Translations under genes and position numbers: made by a program
The notes under the pieces: model-generated
What the model was told of the DNA's origin: nothing
Seen by the model: only the letters and a program-made list of their open reading frames with translations
Database searches by the model: none
Shown: positions 1 through 14,800 of the stretch, piece after piece
How the letters are laid out: each line of letters opens with the position of its first letter
Numbering within the stretch: the stretch's first letter is position 1
From: Corbicula japonica
Taxonomy: Eukaryota; Mollusca; Bivalvia; Venerida; Cyrenidae
Length of the DNA: 64,000 bases
NCBI GenBank assembly: GCA_038501625.1
Contig: JAZAYU010000220.1
Coordinates: 558,001 to 622,000, forward strand
Reading direction: 5' to 3'

Positions 1-316
1 GAAAACAAACTAGCAGACTTCCCGAAAGTTGCCAGACCAAAGGACCTGTCCGGTAAAATTTGGGCCGGTCTGACATGATTTCTTATGTAATATGACCTAA
101 TGTCAGACCAATATTTGACATCTTTATACTTGCTTATACCTTTTTAACATGTTTTGTTCCTAAAGAACTTATTTTGGTCAGACAGATTTTAACATCTTGT
201 ATGAGCAAAATTAATGTCTGACACTTTTTTCAACTTTCGGGAAGTCTGAACTAGGTCACAAGCACAAAGTAAAGATACATTTATAGAAGCCATATCTTTT
301 ATCATATTATCATTTT

Positions 317-568
317 TATGGGAGGCATATAGAGTTGCACTCATCCATACGTATGTACGTCCGTACCTACCCAAATCTCGTGGCATCAACTCCTCCTAAA
401 CTATAAGGCGGATTTCTTTCAAACTTGCACAGATGATCAAGCAGGATGTGTAGATGATCGTAAAGAAAGGATTTTTTCCTGCGACCATTTTTACCAGAGT
501 TATGGCACTTTGTTATTAAAAATAATGTTGCAGCAGTGGGGGCATCAGTGTCCGAGGACACATTCTAG
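317..568 (+). mobile_element. Helitron-like non-autonomous element
   Basis: The 3' end is a hairpin GTGTCCGAGGACAC, then ATT and CTAG before T, the form of Helitron 3' termini. The body has TTTCAAACTTGCACAGATGA and CCAGAGTTATGGC. Four other copies are in the window. Confidence 0.7.
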
Positions 569-589
569 TATTATACTGTATCTTGAATA

Positions 590-1262
590 TGTTTGAATCT
601 GGGTCATCTCGATGAAATAACTTTGTCTTAAGTTCAAATCTTATGAATCTAGGTCACCTGGATGAAATAACTTGGTCTCAAGGTCAAATATCTTATGAAT
701 CTGAGTCACCTGGATGAAATAACTAGGTCTCAAGGTCAAATCTTATGAATCTGGGTCACCTGGATGAAATAACTAGGTCTCAAGGTCAAATCTTATCAAT
801 CTGGGTCACCAGGATGAAATAAATTGGTGTAAAGGTCAAATCTTATAAATCTGGGTCATCTGGATGAAATAACTGGATCTCAAGGTCAAATCTTATGAAT
901 CTGGGTCATCTGGATAAAAGAACTTGGTCTCAAGGTCAAATCTTATGAATCTGGGTCATCTGGATAAAAGAACTTGGTCTCAAACTCAAATCTTATGAAT
1001 CTGAGTCATCTGAATGAAATAACTTGTTCTCAAGGTCAAATCTTATGAATCTGGGTCATCTGGATAAAAGAACTTGGTCTCAAGGTCAAATCTTATGAAT
1101 CTGGGTCATCTGGATAAAAGAACTTGGTCTCAAACTCAAATCTTATGAATCTGGGTCATCTGAATGAAATAACTTGTTCTCAAGGTCAAATCTTATGAAT
1201 CTGGGTCACCTGGATGAAATAACTTGGTCTCAAGGTCAAATCTTCTGAATCTGGATCATCTG
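590..1262 (+). repeat. 50-bp minisatellite
   Basis: About 13 units of a 50-bp motif (CTTATGAATCTGGGTCACCT, GGATGAAATAACTTGGTCTC, AAGGTCAAAT) upstream of RAP1GDS1. No gene is seen from 1 to 2690; the rest is dispersed repeats. Confidence 0.95.
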
Positions 1263-2381
1263 TTGTTAAGATCTTTATCCTTGACAATTGTAATAACCTA
1301 TGCCATGACTTATCAATTATTGATTATTATTATTATTGCTTCAAAAATATGTAACTTAAGGATACTGTGGGTCCCATTTGACATAGGAGAATCTTGAAAG
1401 TTCTGAAAAAGCCAGATTTTGACACCTGCAAATTTATCTGAAGGGTCATTTTTTCCTTAAAAGTCTTAAATTAGGGGTATTTTGGCTATTAATTGGCAGA
1501 ATTCCCTAAAATGATGAAATGATCCTTGAGATTCAACAGCTAGTGGAACCCTATATACTGTACAGCTGTGTAATAATGGAGATGAACCTTCTGGGGGGAT
1601 ATTTATTTTGTCAACTGCATATACACATGTACTTGTGTGTAATATATTTTGTCAGTTGCTTGTACTTTCCTGTATGTATAACAATAATAAACAATGTCAT
1701 CAAAGAAGTAGTCCAATCTTCAAGCTCCAGAAATTTGCCTAATGAGTATAGATTAAATTAAATCCAACTGTACACGAAAAGGACACAATTACGTTAAAGT
1801 GCTGTGATTGGCAAGATGTATTGATTAAGTGAGCACTCCGAAATAAAGATTATCTGCTCTGCTATGACTATTTTATAGGAAATCTTAAGCCTTAAGTGCT
1901 TAACCAGTGGTTTGTTTATCTTTCAGAGTAGAACGGGTTTTAACATTACTCCATTGTATATGTCTTTAAGTCCATGGTATATGGCTTTTATCCCATGGGA
2001 GAACATTGAAGATCCAGATCAGCATGCACTTCTGTGCAATCTTATCAGGATCTACACTGTTGGCTTTTGGATTCATAATGTTATTTCTGACCAAGAAGCT
2101 ATGCATGAAGATCCAGATCAGACGGCACTGATGTGTTAGAAATCTAGGTATACACTGGTTGCTTATTAGATAAAACCTGTATAATGGAGCAAATGGTCTA
2201 TGGAAATAGAAAGGGGATTCATGGCTCATAACAAACAAAATGACAGCTGTTTGACTTAATATCCAGGACATATGATCAGTATTGCCAGGGAAATCTATAT
2301 CCGCCCTGCCTCTAAATGAGACCACTGTGCACACATAACAGTGTAGACCCAGATCAGCCTATGCATCCACACAGTCTTATA

Positions 2382-2516
2382 AGGACCCAAGATCATGAAA
2401 CAAAGATTGGAGACCAGTCTCTAATCTCAAGCGTCTAATTGACCAGTCACCATTGCATCCAATGAGATGCTTGAGATTTGAGACTAGTCTCCAGATTTTG
2501 TTCAATCATCTTGGGC
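2382..2516. mobile_element. Palindromic MITE copy
   Basis: Ends GGACCCAAGATCATGAAAC and CAATCATCTTGGGC, with GAGACCAGTCTCTAATCTCA and the inverse arm around a short centre. Confidence 0.8.
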
Positions 2517-2689
2517 ACTTGGTCTACACTTCAAGTTATCCCATCATTTAACAAATTTCCTTAATTCTATTATTCACCCCTATAAACAATGGTTGGACTG
2601 TCTCATATTGATTGAAGGGTAAGTCCATTACATTAATTCAGTTGGGTAATGAGTTTATTGTCTCGCTGTCAAGGGAAGTTACTCTATGT

Positions 2690-2852
2690 CAGCTGTCAGT
2701 TTTAACTCCTTACCAATCGGTTCTGTATTTGGTAATAGACAGCAAGACAGTATTTCCTGAACGTTACCCGATTGGGATATATATCAAAGAGATTATTCTG
2801 CTGCAGATAAATGTTTGTGTGAGACAGATTCGGAATTGTAGTAGTAAGTGCT
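2690..2852 (+). promoter_or_regulatory. Putative RAP1GDS1 promoter/5' leader
   Basis: Two oppositely oriented CCAAT boxes (CCAATCGG at 2713 and CCGATTGG at 2768) lie 80-140 bp before the proposed ATG. Paired CCAAT boxes of the NF-Y type are common in TATA-less promoters. No repeat covers this interval, unlike its surroundings. The transcription start cannot be placed from sequence. Confidence 0.3.
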
Positions 2853-2865
2853 ATGGAGAATATTG
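2853..2865 (+). CDS. RAP1GDS1: RAP1GDS1 exon 1 (proposed start, residues 1-4)
   Basis: ATG GAG AAT ATT G is followed by a strong donor, GTAAGT. It ends in phase 1, exactly what exon 2 needs, giving an N-terminus MENIDVVPMLECL. The G at +4 suits initiation. The human protein has a longer N-terminal segment before the equivalent helix, so an alternative first exon elsewhere remains possible. Confidence 0.5.
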
Positions 2866-5800
2866 GTAAGTGATCAATTTTCCCTGCATTCTGTGAGATT
2901 TTGGGGATTTATAAGAGTTGTTTCGTTTTTGTATTGTGAAACGAGATCAAGGAATATCAGAGATTTCAATAGATGCAGATTCTTGCATTTTGTTGCAAGC
3001 AAATATGATTTTTTAAACTTTTGACCCCACCTTATTCTGGGCTTGCGGTCATTAGATGCAGGAAAATTTAGAAATAGTGGTCAAAGTTTGCATGCAAAAA
3101 GTTAAATATTGTGTCTATTGCATTTTATTAAGTAAATGACGTTTTGACTTTTGAAAAAAAATTAATTGAAGTTAAAGCAATTTGATTAGTAGGAATGTTC
3201 ACTGAATACAGCATAATGATTTGTGACTACCTGATGATGACCCCTAGAAAATTCTCAGCAGATGGTTTGATTATACAACAGATGTTTTTGGATGATAAAT
3301 AATATAAATAAGGCCAGAGAAAAAAATATTTTAGATTCTCATCCCCGCCCGCCCCTGTCCAAAACCACCCGCCCCCAAAAAATTTATTGGTAAAAAAATC
3401 GAAACATATTCTGTTCCGGACAGAACGGGTTTTAGACCATCCCCAAATACTTTCTTAAGGTATTTCATTAATAAAAAATAAAAATTAAAAAGTGCCCACC
3501 CGCCCCTTTTTTCCCCAAAATCCGGATGAGAATCTAATAATTTATTTTCTCTGGCCTAATGTATAATACCTTAGTAGAAGATAGACACTTTAGTTTTGTC
3601 AATAAAGTATATTGATTCTTATGATTCCTTGATACTTTTTCATGGTTTCATAGCCCTAAAGGGGCTTTAAATTTTCCAGTTGAAAGAAAGTACATATTTT
3701 TCCCATTGTTTGGTATAAAATCCAGGTTTCAAAGGTTTTCTTTTTAAGTAAATGTTTTAAAAAATTCAGAAGCTGAATAATGCTGTGTTAAAATAAGCCA
3801 GCATAATCTGAATTGGATAACAGTTTAACTGTTTACTACTTAAATATGCCAATAATCACATAGGCACACAGTGAATTTCCAGATCAGCCTGAACATGTAA
3901 TCTGTATCTACACAGTTTAGGTTTAGATTACAGTCCAATTGCGATAACTCGAAGTCCCAAGGGACTGACGATTTACTTCGAATTATCATGAACTTCGAGT
4001 TATCGCGACTTTGACTTTTCCAGAATACCATGTGAGTTTTAGAAAGTAACGACGTGCAATTAAAACGACACCATACGGTACGTACGTAACAAATGTTTGT
4101 TGTAGGGTTTGCTCAATAAAACAAGATAATTATGTTTTAAATTATTTTATTACTCAGTTTTATTTTTATGATTATATACAGAAAGATCGACGAAAAAACA
4201 ACATTTTAACAAATATCATTGTACCAACACGACATATGTATACAGCGCATCATAATTCAATTACACACAATGGCGTTACAACATACATGCAGATATATTC
4301 ACAATAAATTATGAATAAAAACAGATGTTCTCAAACAACCAGTACACATTTATTTATGAACATCAACAGAACATGACATGTTACAAATACAATATTACAA
4401 ACATGGGAGTCACAGAATTCGACTAGAGAACTTTGACGAATACAGAAATCGGAAAATTAAAGGACGTTTTTAAAAAGGAAAATTAACAACTCCAAATGTT
4501 TGCTTGACACTAATTTGAGACAAATCACTCTTATTGTTTCCTTTACACTCATATCATTACAATGACATGCCACTAACAAATCTTGTTGACAAGTTCGCGA
4601 TAAACAAAAGACCCTGAACATTCTCGCGGGAGGTGTGAAAACCCAAGTCAATAAATGTACTTCGAGTTATCGCGATTAAATTGTGCTTAATTCTTATTCA
4701 AGGGACTTATTAATATGTTCGAGATATCACAAATTTCGAATTATCCCGTTTCGAAATTATCGCAACTTTTTTTAGTTGAATATATAAGGAAAATTGACAG
4801 GACAGACGGCCGACTTCGAATTAAACCCTCATTTCGAGTTATCGGGTTTTGAGTTATCGCAATTCCGCTGTATTAATTTTTTTGACAAAGAAGTGACCAG
4901 TGTACATCCAAATCAGACTGCACAGATCTACACTGGTTGCCCATGGGATTTCAGTCATATCCCATTGATAATTATTAATTGTTAGATTATGGATTTTTCC
5001 AGGTTTCAGTTCTTATAAAATTCCAAATTCTTTGAGTATGGGTCATGTTCTAAGAGGAGAGATAATTTAATTTACTCTGGAATCTATTTAACTCTTTAGA
5101 TCTTACAATGGTATCAGTAATTATTGCAACATTAGTACTTTGCAGACAGAAAAAGGTGAAATAGTGAGTGTATTTAGGCAAGGAAATACAAATATAGTTG
5201 TGTAACATTTCAGATGTGGTGCCCATGTTAGAGTGCCTGCGTGGAGCAAGCAGCACGCAGGATAAGGTAAAAGCCATCGAAAGCATTCTCAAAGTTTTTA
5301 CAGATCAAAAAAATGGTAAGCTCTGCATGGAAAGTTTTGAAATTTTGTGTTGTTTTTTTTTTCAATAAACCTGATTACTAAATTTGTATAATGATCTTTT
5401 ATTGAATATTATTTTTAAACTGTCAAAAATATATTGACACTCATCTTTATAATTCAGTATGATAAAAGCCTTTTTTAAGACTGTTTCATTGTTGCATTCG
5501 AAAACATTTAGTGTGAGTGTGGCTCCAACACAATTATTGGATTGTGCAAAATGTCATAGGTGTGCATGCACATTTTACCACCTTTTTTTACCAAAAAGCA
5601 TGCCATCTTTCACTTTGTCTTCTATGTGGTTGTTCCAAAAGCCATCCAAAAGGCCATTGTACATGTATCTCACATGGTAGTCTCAATATTTTGGTAAGAA
5701 TATTGAGCTTATTCGAAGTGTAAATATTAGAATTGAATCAATATTTTATTTTGTTCGTTGGAATATGAAAATCATTTGGATTGCTTAAAATAAGCGAGAA

Positions 5801-8800
5801 GTTCAGGCTTCACAAACTTAACACAACCCAGAATGTTTTCCATACCCTGATGAACACAATTAAATATCTATTCAGTACTTAAATTAAGATATTTCACAGA
5901 TATATCAACTTTGCATCATTCAGTTGCATGCGCGAAATTCATAACATTGTGAAATCTGAAACCATGATAATTATATTTAAGGCAAAGGTTATTGAGTCTG
6001 TCAGTCAATTATTTAATTACTGAAAAGGATTGGATAAAAAAAATATAATTGAATTTTGATGAAATAATAATTACAGAGTTTCATCCGTTAAATGCAAAAC
6101 TGTTGTATCACTTTATTTACTTAAATACTCCTGAAATAGTTTCGCATACAACTGATGGTTTATGTATTTTTATTTTATCAGTAACTCAGCTATAAAATTA
6201 TTTAAGATTGAATGTGGATCACGTTAATAAAGATTTAATTATTTATAGTATATTAAGCCAAAGTATGTAATTTACAGATTTTTGTCAAAACAAAGATTTT
6301 ATCATGATTTGAAATACTATGCTTTTCAGAATTACATAAAATTTTTAATGGAATATTTTTTTTATTATCAGTGTATTAAACTGAAAAAGGAAATGTATGA
6401 GAAATTAAAGGGGATTTGGGACAATTTGAAATATATATGATTGCAAAATTCTACAATACAAATTTTCTACAACTAAGTGAATGAATATTGAAAATTAGAC
6501 CATAAATAGCTGACTGAAACAGCTTTCTTAATGCTTTTTGGAGCCAGCCATTTTGTGGTGACCAGTGATAATCAACAATTACTGTGCACAAAATATAAAT
6601 ATAAAAGCTGTCTATTTGCAGTTCAATAGAATGAAAGGAAACAGTGTAGATCCTGATTGGATGGCACAGATGCACTGGCTGATCTGGATCTATTCTGTTC
6701 ATCCATGTGATGAAAGGCATGTCAATGAAGTGAAGGGTTAAACATTCTTACTGGTCAGGACCTTTTCTGTTCCATCCTTAAATCCATTTGTCATTCAGTG
6801 CATTTCTTGGAATAGTAAAAGCTATGAACATAGAATAGTAAAAGCTATGAACATGTTAATTTAATCAAGCTGGTGTTTCCTGAATACAAAATACAATATT
6901 GTATTCTTCTTGTACTTCAGGTCCTGTTTTCTTCAATACATTGTACTAATGAAGGAAATTGACATAAAAAACTTTCTCTTCTGTCTTGATTACAAGCCAT
7001 GAGCTTGATTGTTATTCTGCAGCATGTTGCCTGCATCTCTAATAGGTGTGGTTTCACTTACTAAAATGGTGTTATAAAGAGACTGCAGTGTATTTGGACT
7101 TGCTGCCGCTGCCATGACACTTAAAGGCACCTGTTTATGTGTATCAGGTTGAAAATATTAGCCCTTTTTTCCACATATACACCTTTATGGCATGAGCAAA
7201 CAGGGTCAGCTGGCTCTTTGACCTATTAGGTTATTTCTGAAAAAGCAAACAGCGGAGATCCTGATCAGACAACACAAGTCTGCCAGCTGAGCAAGATCTA
7301 CACTGGTTGCACTTGTGATTTTTCCATGAATTCCACAATTTTTGCATTTAATCATTTACAAATCATTATTCTAACATTTTACCATGTTTGTTCCAAATGC
7401 ATAGTTTTTAAATCTATAACAGTATACATTGTATATTATCTCCTGCAAAAAGCAGGGGAATACTTTTTTGTTTGTTGTCTGTATGTGCATCTTTATGTCT
7501 GAGCATGCATGTCCCATGGGATTCAGCATTTGGTATAAATCTTTGTTATTGTTGGTAAATGCTGCCTCAGGATATATCTGGATTCTGCCTAGCTCTGCCA
7601 GAGTTATTGCCCTTAAACTAATTAAAAACTTGTTGATCTGCATATCTATGTGATGGTATCAGACCTAATAAAGTTTGTTTTTTGAGGATTATTTTTAGTT
7701 GGCCTCTTTCCTGCCAGACTTATTGTCCTTAAATTAGTTTAAAATTTCTATTAACCTGCACATCTTTGTGATATTGTAATATCTTATTGTTTGTCATTTG
7801 AGGGTTATTTTTGAATTGGCTTATTCCTGTCAGAGTTATTGCCCTGAGGGTTATTTTTGAATTGGATTATTCCTGTCAGAGTTATTGCCCTGAGGGTTAT
7901 TTTTGAATTGGCTTATTCCTGTCAGAGTTATTGGCCTGAGGGTTATTTTTGAATCGGATTATTCCTGTCAGAGTTATTGCCCTGAGAGTTATTTTTGAAT
8001 AAGCTTATTCCTGTCTGAGTTATTGCCCTTAGTAGATAACCTTTCTTTTGACCTGCATATTTTTGTGAAATTTGTGGGTTTTTTTGAGAAATTTAATCAT
8101 GATTGTCTTGTGAGAATTATTTTCTTTAGATTAAGGTTAAACTTGCCAGAGGTATTTATTGCCCTTATGTAAAATAAAATAAGGCTTTGACCAGGATATC
8201 TTTATGATATGTTTTTTTAATTCTAATCAACCATGCAAGAGTTAATGCCCAAATAATTATCTATGCTTTGGTATATGAAATTATTATAATAATTGAGATA
8301 AACATGTTCATTATTTGAGGATACTGCTCACTAAATATCGGTGGTTTATACCGAACTATGACAGGAAAATTTTCCCGATGATAAATCTTCATAGTTATTA
8401 TGAATAATGATCATCATGATGATGATGATACATGTGACATTATCCATCACCACCAACATTTTTTCTTGAATCTGCAATCAGCACCATTGTCCACTTGTGG
8501 TATCTGTTAAAAAATTCATAATCATATATTTATAAATAAGCACTGTAATCATAAAAAAAATATATGAACTTATTTTCAGAGGAGCACACAGATGATATAG
8601 CCAACAGTTTTGTCCAGAAAGAATTGTTGATAGATTTGCTGGCTCTTGCTCAAGATGAAGATTTCGTTACCAAAGTAGCTGAGCTTCTTGCTGAGGTCGC
8701 TAAAACAGGTGGTGTACATACACTATAAACTGCTTGTTTGTCTGCTAAGTTAACGCTTTACTCCATATATATGCCTTTATGGCTTGGGCGAACAGTGTAG

Positions 8801-11800
8801 ATCAGCATCAGCCAGCACATCCGTGCCATCTGATCAGGATCTACACTATTAGCTTTTAGATTCACTATTTCTGAGCAAGATGAGGCCAGTGCAGATCAAG
8901 CTCAGATGGCACAGAGGTGCCAGCTGATCTTGATCTACACTGGTTACACATATGAGTTAAACACATATAATGTTGTGGATTAAATTATTACAGTCAAACC
9001 TGTCTTTAGCAGCCACCCAAGGGAGTGACAAAAAGTGGCTGCTCTTATACAGGTGGCTGTTAAAGACAGGTTAAAATGAGAACAAAATGTCAGTTTAGGA
9101 CATATTCAAACTGGCTGTTTAAGACAGGTGGTTGCTATTTGCAGGTGGCTGCTAAGGCAGGTTTCACTGTAAACAAAATTATAATTCCCAAAGTATTAAT
9201 TTTTTGTGCAGCATTATGTCTGTCTTGATCATGTCATATTTCAATTATCAATATTTATAGTATACTGTTACCCAAATAAATTCCAGATTTTGCCGATGTC
9301 AGTCTAATTTAGGGACTTAATTTAAGAAATAATTATTTAATTTGCCAATTTTCTGGATATTCTTAACAATGTTCAGAAATTGTATAGTTCTGAGAAAAAA
9401 TTACAGAAAGGTGCTTTCTTGCATACCAGATCAGGTCATCCGGTGTTTTCACCGGTGTTTCATTTATACAAAAGTTTGCGTTAACGTCAATATTTCCTCA
9501 TTATGAAAATAAATAAGTTTGTATACTTACACAGAAATGTTTTAAATAATAAAAGGTATGCAAGAAAAAGTATCTTGCATGAGGCATTCGGTAAAGATAG
9601 AAAAATCTGTCACCTCGGGTAAACTGTTTTGGCGGGAACTCGGCAGAGCCTCGTTCCCGCAAAACAGTTAACCCTCGGTGACAGATTTTTCCATCCTTAC
9701 CTCACACTCATGCATGATACTTATAATGAAACAATAAGATAATTCGCTTTACCCTTTACTCCAAGTATACATGTTCACCTTTTATAATATGAGCAACCAG
9801 AGTAGATTCAGCCATGCAGTCTGCACTGGTCACTTCTTGGTCAGAAATAACCTGTTGAAGCAAAAAGACAACAGTGTAGATCCAGATTAGATCGCATGGA
9901 GGTGCTGGCTGATCTGGATCTAAGCTAGTAACCCACGTGATAAAAAGCATACTCATGTGATTGAATATGTAATGTTTTTCAGAAAAGACAGTCAGTAACT
10001 GTTGATCATCTTAGGGAAGTTTGGTTAGATTAAGGGCTTACCACACTCCTCCCAATCACGTTCATCGATAAAAGGAAAATTATCAAAATCTCAATAATGG
10101 CAAAATGCCGTTAAATGAAACTTTTCCCAAATGAATGTTACTAATATATCTTTATTTTGCATACAGTAAGACATGTTAGAAAAGTGAAGAAAAAAAGCTA
10201 GACCTAAATATTCCTTAAAATTCTATTTGCATAAATTCACAAAAACTTAGAGCAATACAAAACATAATGTAATGATACTGACAAGAAAATGTTGTGTACT
10301 TTGTTAAGAACTTTCAACTAATAAAAGAGAAATCAGTGATTGTCATCCGTTTACGCGACCATGAAGCGACAAGGAAATTGAAGGTCAAACACACTTTTAC
10401 TAACATCGCGTAAAATTTACATTTGTAAGTCACGAGGACACAATGAATTGTTGTCAGTATCATATTACTCATGTGGGCTTTTAACATGATGTTTTGTGTT
10501 GTTAATTTTTTGTAAATTTATGTAATTAGAAATTGAGGTAATTTTTAGATCGCGCTATTTTTCTTTACTGTTCTAACATGTCTTACCATATGCAAAATAA
10601 AGATACATTAGTAACATTAATTTGTGAAAAGTTTCATTTAACGGCATCTTGCTGTTATTGAGATTTTGATAATTTTCTTTTTATTGATGAATGTGATTGG
10701 GAGGAGTGTGGTAAGCCCTTAAGTGCCAGGAGTTTCATAAGTAACGCAGAATAAGTGATCAGGGTCTATGTTTGACGATGAATTTATTTCATCTCAAAAT
10801 GTTTAAAACTGCTTTTAATTGATTTTGGCTATAAAAAAGAACTTTATCACCTGGGTAAACACAGTTACTTGGTTGATAAGAAGTGTGAAAAGATATCACT
10901 TATAAGAAGCAGTGATAGTTTGTAAAAAGATTATTTGCATGTTTTAGGATCAAAACAAGTGTGGATTAAGTGTATTGTTTATAAGAGGCAAATAACTGGC
11001 CATCTTATCTCTTTACTCTATTAATAGTTGACTAGTGTATGACCAGTGTAGATCCAGATCAGCCAGCACAGATGTGCTGCTGGCTGGCTTATTTGGATCT
11101 ACACTGTTTGCCCACACAATGAAGGTGTATATATGGAGTCAAGTTATAGTCACATTATAATGGTATCATAATATTTCAAGCATATTTAATATTTGTGCAA
11201 TTTTTTCTTGAAAAAGTGCTTGAAATCGAATCCCAGTGAAATACAATGTATAACCATGAAGTAGTTCATCCTACCAAAATAATATACACAGTCAAATTTA
11301 TGCCCACACAAAAATGGCATTAGCAGCCTCAAAAATGGGTACCTGTGAAATTTAATCATTGAATTCTCAGTAATGAATATCTGTTTAACCCTTTACTCCA
11401 TAGATATGCCTTTATGGCATGGGCCAACAGTGCAGATCCTGGTCAGACGACACAGATGTGCCAGCTGATCTGGATCTACAATGGACATAATATATAATAT
11501 AATTATGGAGTAAAAAGGTGGACTGAATCAGTTATACCATTTGTTTATTGTTCGACATATGTTTTCAGAATCTGTACGAGAACCATGTGTAGAGACCGGG
11601 TTTGTGCCAATATTTTTACGAGTCCTTGAGAAACAAGACGATGTAGAGAGTATGACTCAGGCTTGCAGGGCTCTCGGCAACATGTGCTTTGATAATGGTA
11701 AGATACCTGAGATCATAATGCCCAAGATCATAAAACAGTTTGGAGACCACTCTCAGATCTGAAGCATCTGATTGGTGGAAATGGACACTGGTGTCCATTT

Positions 11801-14800
11801 CAACTAATCAGATGCTTGAGATTTGGGATCGGTTGAAATGGACACTGGTTTCCATTTCAACTAATCAAATGCTTGAGATTTGGGATTGGTTGAAATGGAC
11901 ACTGGTGTCCATTTCAACTACTGTGGTATCATTTAATTTTGCTGGCACGAAATTTCGTGTAATCGCTGAAAAAGACTGTTTCGCGCGGACGTAAATTCGC
12001 GCAAAACCAATTTAAAAAAATAAAAATTATTATTGATATTTTACCGACCCGTTATTAATACCTATTGTTTAATTGAACACGCAAGCTAATCATGTGTCAG
12101 TTGGCCCCATGTCAATTACCACTTCCTGTGTTAGTCAATTATCAGACCGCTGTTTATTCGGCGCCGCTAATTGACACGGGACCCGTTTGATCCATCTGGA
12201 CCATTCATATTATAATTGGCATGTTAAATTTCATACCCGTTTTATGGTCTAAAGTGTCAATTAATTGCGACACAGTTACTCAAAAAGTGTTGATAAATTA
12301 AAAATGAGATGACAACGATACGGTTTGGTAAAACGTGACCCGTTCTAAATGCGCAGACTAAATTGTCGTTCAAGTTTTGAAGTAACATTAAACATATTCC
12401 AAAAGAAATTCGACAGTTATAACTAATTTTATTTTCTTTATTAAAATAATTATTCAATACTTCGAATTTATATCAAATAGCGACACGGGCAACTATATAT
12501 AAAGTGTAGGTCCATTCGGACATAGCACGTTTCGGATACGTATGTGGAACTTTTTGGTTAAATTTTAGCTTAGGTTTTAAATTCGCGCACTGGCCCGAGC
12601 GAAAAATATGCGAAAATTAAGCCATTGCTAAATAAAATGATACCACAGTAATCAGATGCTTGAGATTTGGGATCGGTTGAAATGGACACTGGTGTCCATT
12701 TCAACTAATCACCTGCTTGAGATTTGGGACCGGTTGAAATGGACACTTGTGTCCATTTCAACTAATCAGATGCTTGAGATTTGGGATTGGTTGAAATGGA
12801 CACTGGTGTCCATTTCAACTAATCAGATGCTTGAGATTTGGGATCGGTTGAAATGGACACTGGTGTCCATTTCAACTAATCAGATGCTTGAGATTTGGGA
12901 TCGGTTGAAATGGACACTGGTGTCCATTTCAACTAATCAGATGCTTGAGACTGGTCTCCAGGCTCAGTTTAAGGATCTTGGGCCCTTGTCAACCAATTGG
13001 AATCATGTTTTATGAAGTTGTTTAGAAGGCACGGCATAAAATTAAACTTGTTTGTACTTGCTATAAGACCATCATTCTGTGTTTCTGGAAAAGAGAAAAC
13101 ATCAACTCGCCTATATATTTAATATGATTGTAATTAACATGACTTTCTGCTTATCCATACTCAGTTATACTTCGTGTCTACGGACACCCTGTTTGTCTGA
13201 GATTGCAGGGTTGGGGTGATGGACCTAGCTTGTTATTGGTTAGTTGACTCTTGTTAACCTTCTCCTCCATATAATTCTCCATTATTGAGTGGGTGAACAG
13301 TGTAGATCAGGAGCAGACGACACAAATGTACATGCATCTGCAATGTTTGCTTTTTTATTTATTAGGTTATTTCTGACCAAAAAGCCAACAGTGCAGATCC
13401 TGATCAGAATGCACAGATGAGCTGGCTGATTGGCTTCTACACCAATTGCACATGCGTTAAAAGTCAAATAATTTTATATGGAGTGAAGGGTTAATCCACT
13501 TCTGTAAATAATTGATTTATGTGCAGCAATTCAGCTACCTTTTGTCTATGAATACATTTTTTGTAAGAGATTCTGAGAAAATAACTGGCAGGTTAATAGA
13601 CTCTTGTAAATAATTTAAAGATTGTTTAAATAAGGCAAACAATTCATCTTAGAGGCACATACTACATAATTAAACTGTTACACAGTAAAATGTACAGTTC
13701 AAGAATACAAGATCATTCTTTACTTGAAAATCTTATTCTGATGTGTTTGATTCTTGACAAAATTAAGAAATAAGAAATGTTGTATTGTCAGGGTCTTGTA
13801 AAACCTTACAGGAAGCATGGGTATGCCGGCTGATTCTGATCTACACCCTTCACTTTGTATAGGATAGTGTCTATTTAGACATTTCTATAGAAAATAGGAG
13901 CCGAAACAAGCACGGTGCAGTTGAAAATAGATCGATCTATTTTGTTCATTGTAAATCTACAGGATAGAGTCTATTAAGACGTTTCTATAGAAAATAGAAG
14001 CCGAAACGAGTGCAGCAAGTGCAGGGTTCTATTTTCTATAGAAATGTTTAATAGACTCTTTCCAACTTAGAAAACATCCTAAATTTGTAGCCATGCGCAG
14101 TTGAAAATAAATCAGTGTATTTTGTTCATTTTAAAATAGAAAGGAGTTCTGTTGAAATAAATCGCTGAGGAATTTGAATTTTCAAAGCTTCTGATTTTCT
14201 ACAAATGTAGGGCGACTTCTGATTGATTGATTTTTTTCTTTACTAAGATGCAACCAGTGTAGATTCTGATCGAACAACACTGATGTTCTGGCCGATTTGG
14301 ATCAACACTGATCACACATGCAATAAAACTCTTATTTGTGGAGTAAATGGTCAAATGATGTGGAAATTTTTCAATCATCATGCCACTGTGTTTTGGATGA
14401 TCAATCATTGAAGATATATTACAGAATTCAGTTAATTCATGACCCAGTGACATCTTTGAAAAATCAGTCAGTCATTTTTGAGAACATGTTCTGTTATCAA
14501 GACAAGCATTTATTTTCAGGAAAAAAATTCTAGGAGACATTTTGTTGTGACCTAGTGACTTATTTAATCTGAATTTTCTATTTTATTGTTTTTAATTTGG
14601 TAAAGTGCTTTTAAAGGTGCCTGGTCACGTAAAAGGGTGAAAGTAAAATATATTATTTTAAAATAACTGGGATTTTTTGTTTATCATTTTCACAGTGAAA
14701 TGTTCCTTCCCTCCAGTTTCTAACGATGCATGTGTAGTGCAAAGATAAATTAGCGCCTAGCCGACAGTGAATTGCTGATTTGTGCTTTAATGTTTCATAC

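Noticed and set aside
12656..13015. 119-residue frame with 19-residue repeats (LKWTLVSISTNQMLEIWDR)
   Set aside because: It is the 57-bp MITE-derived array, with stops in neighbouring copies and no exon signals.
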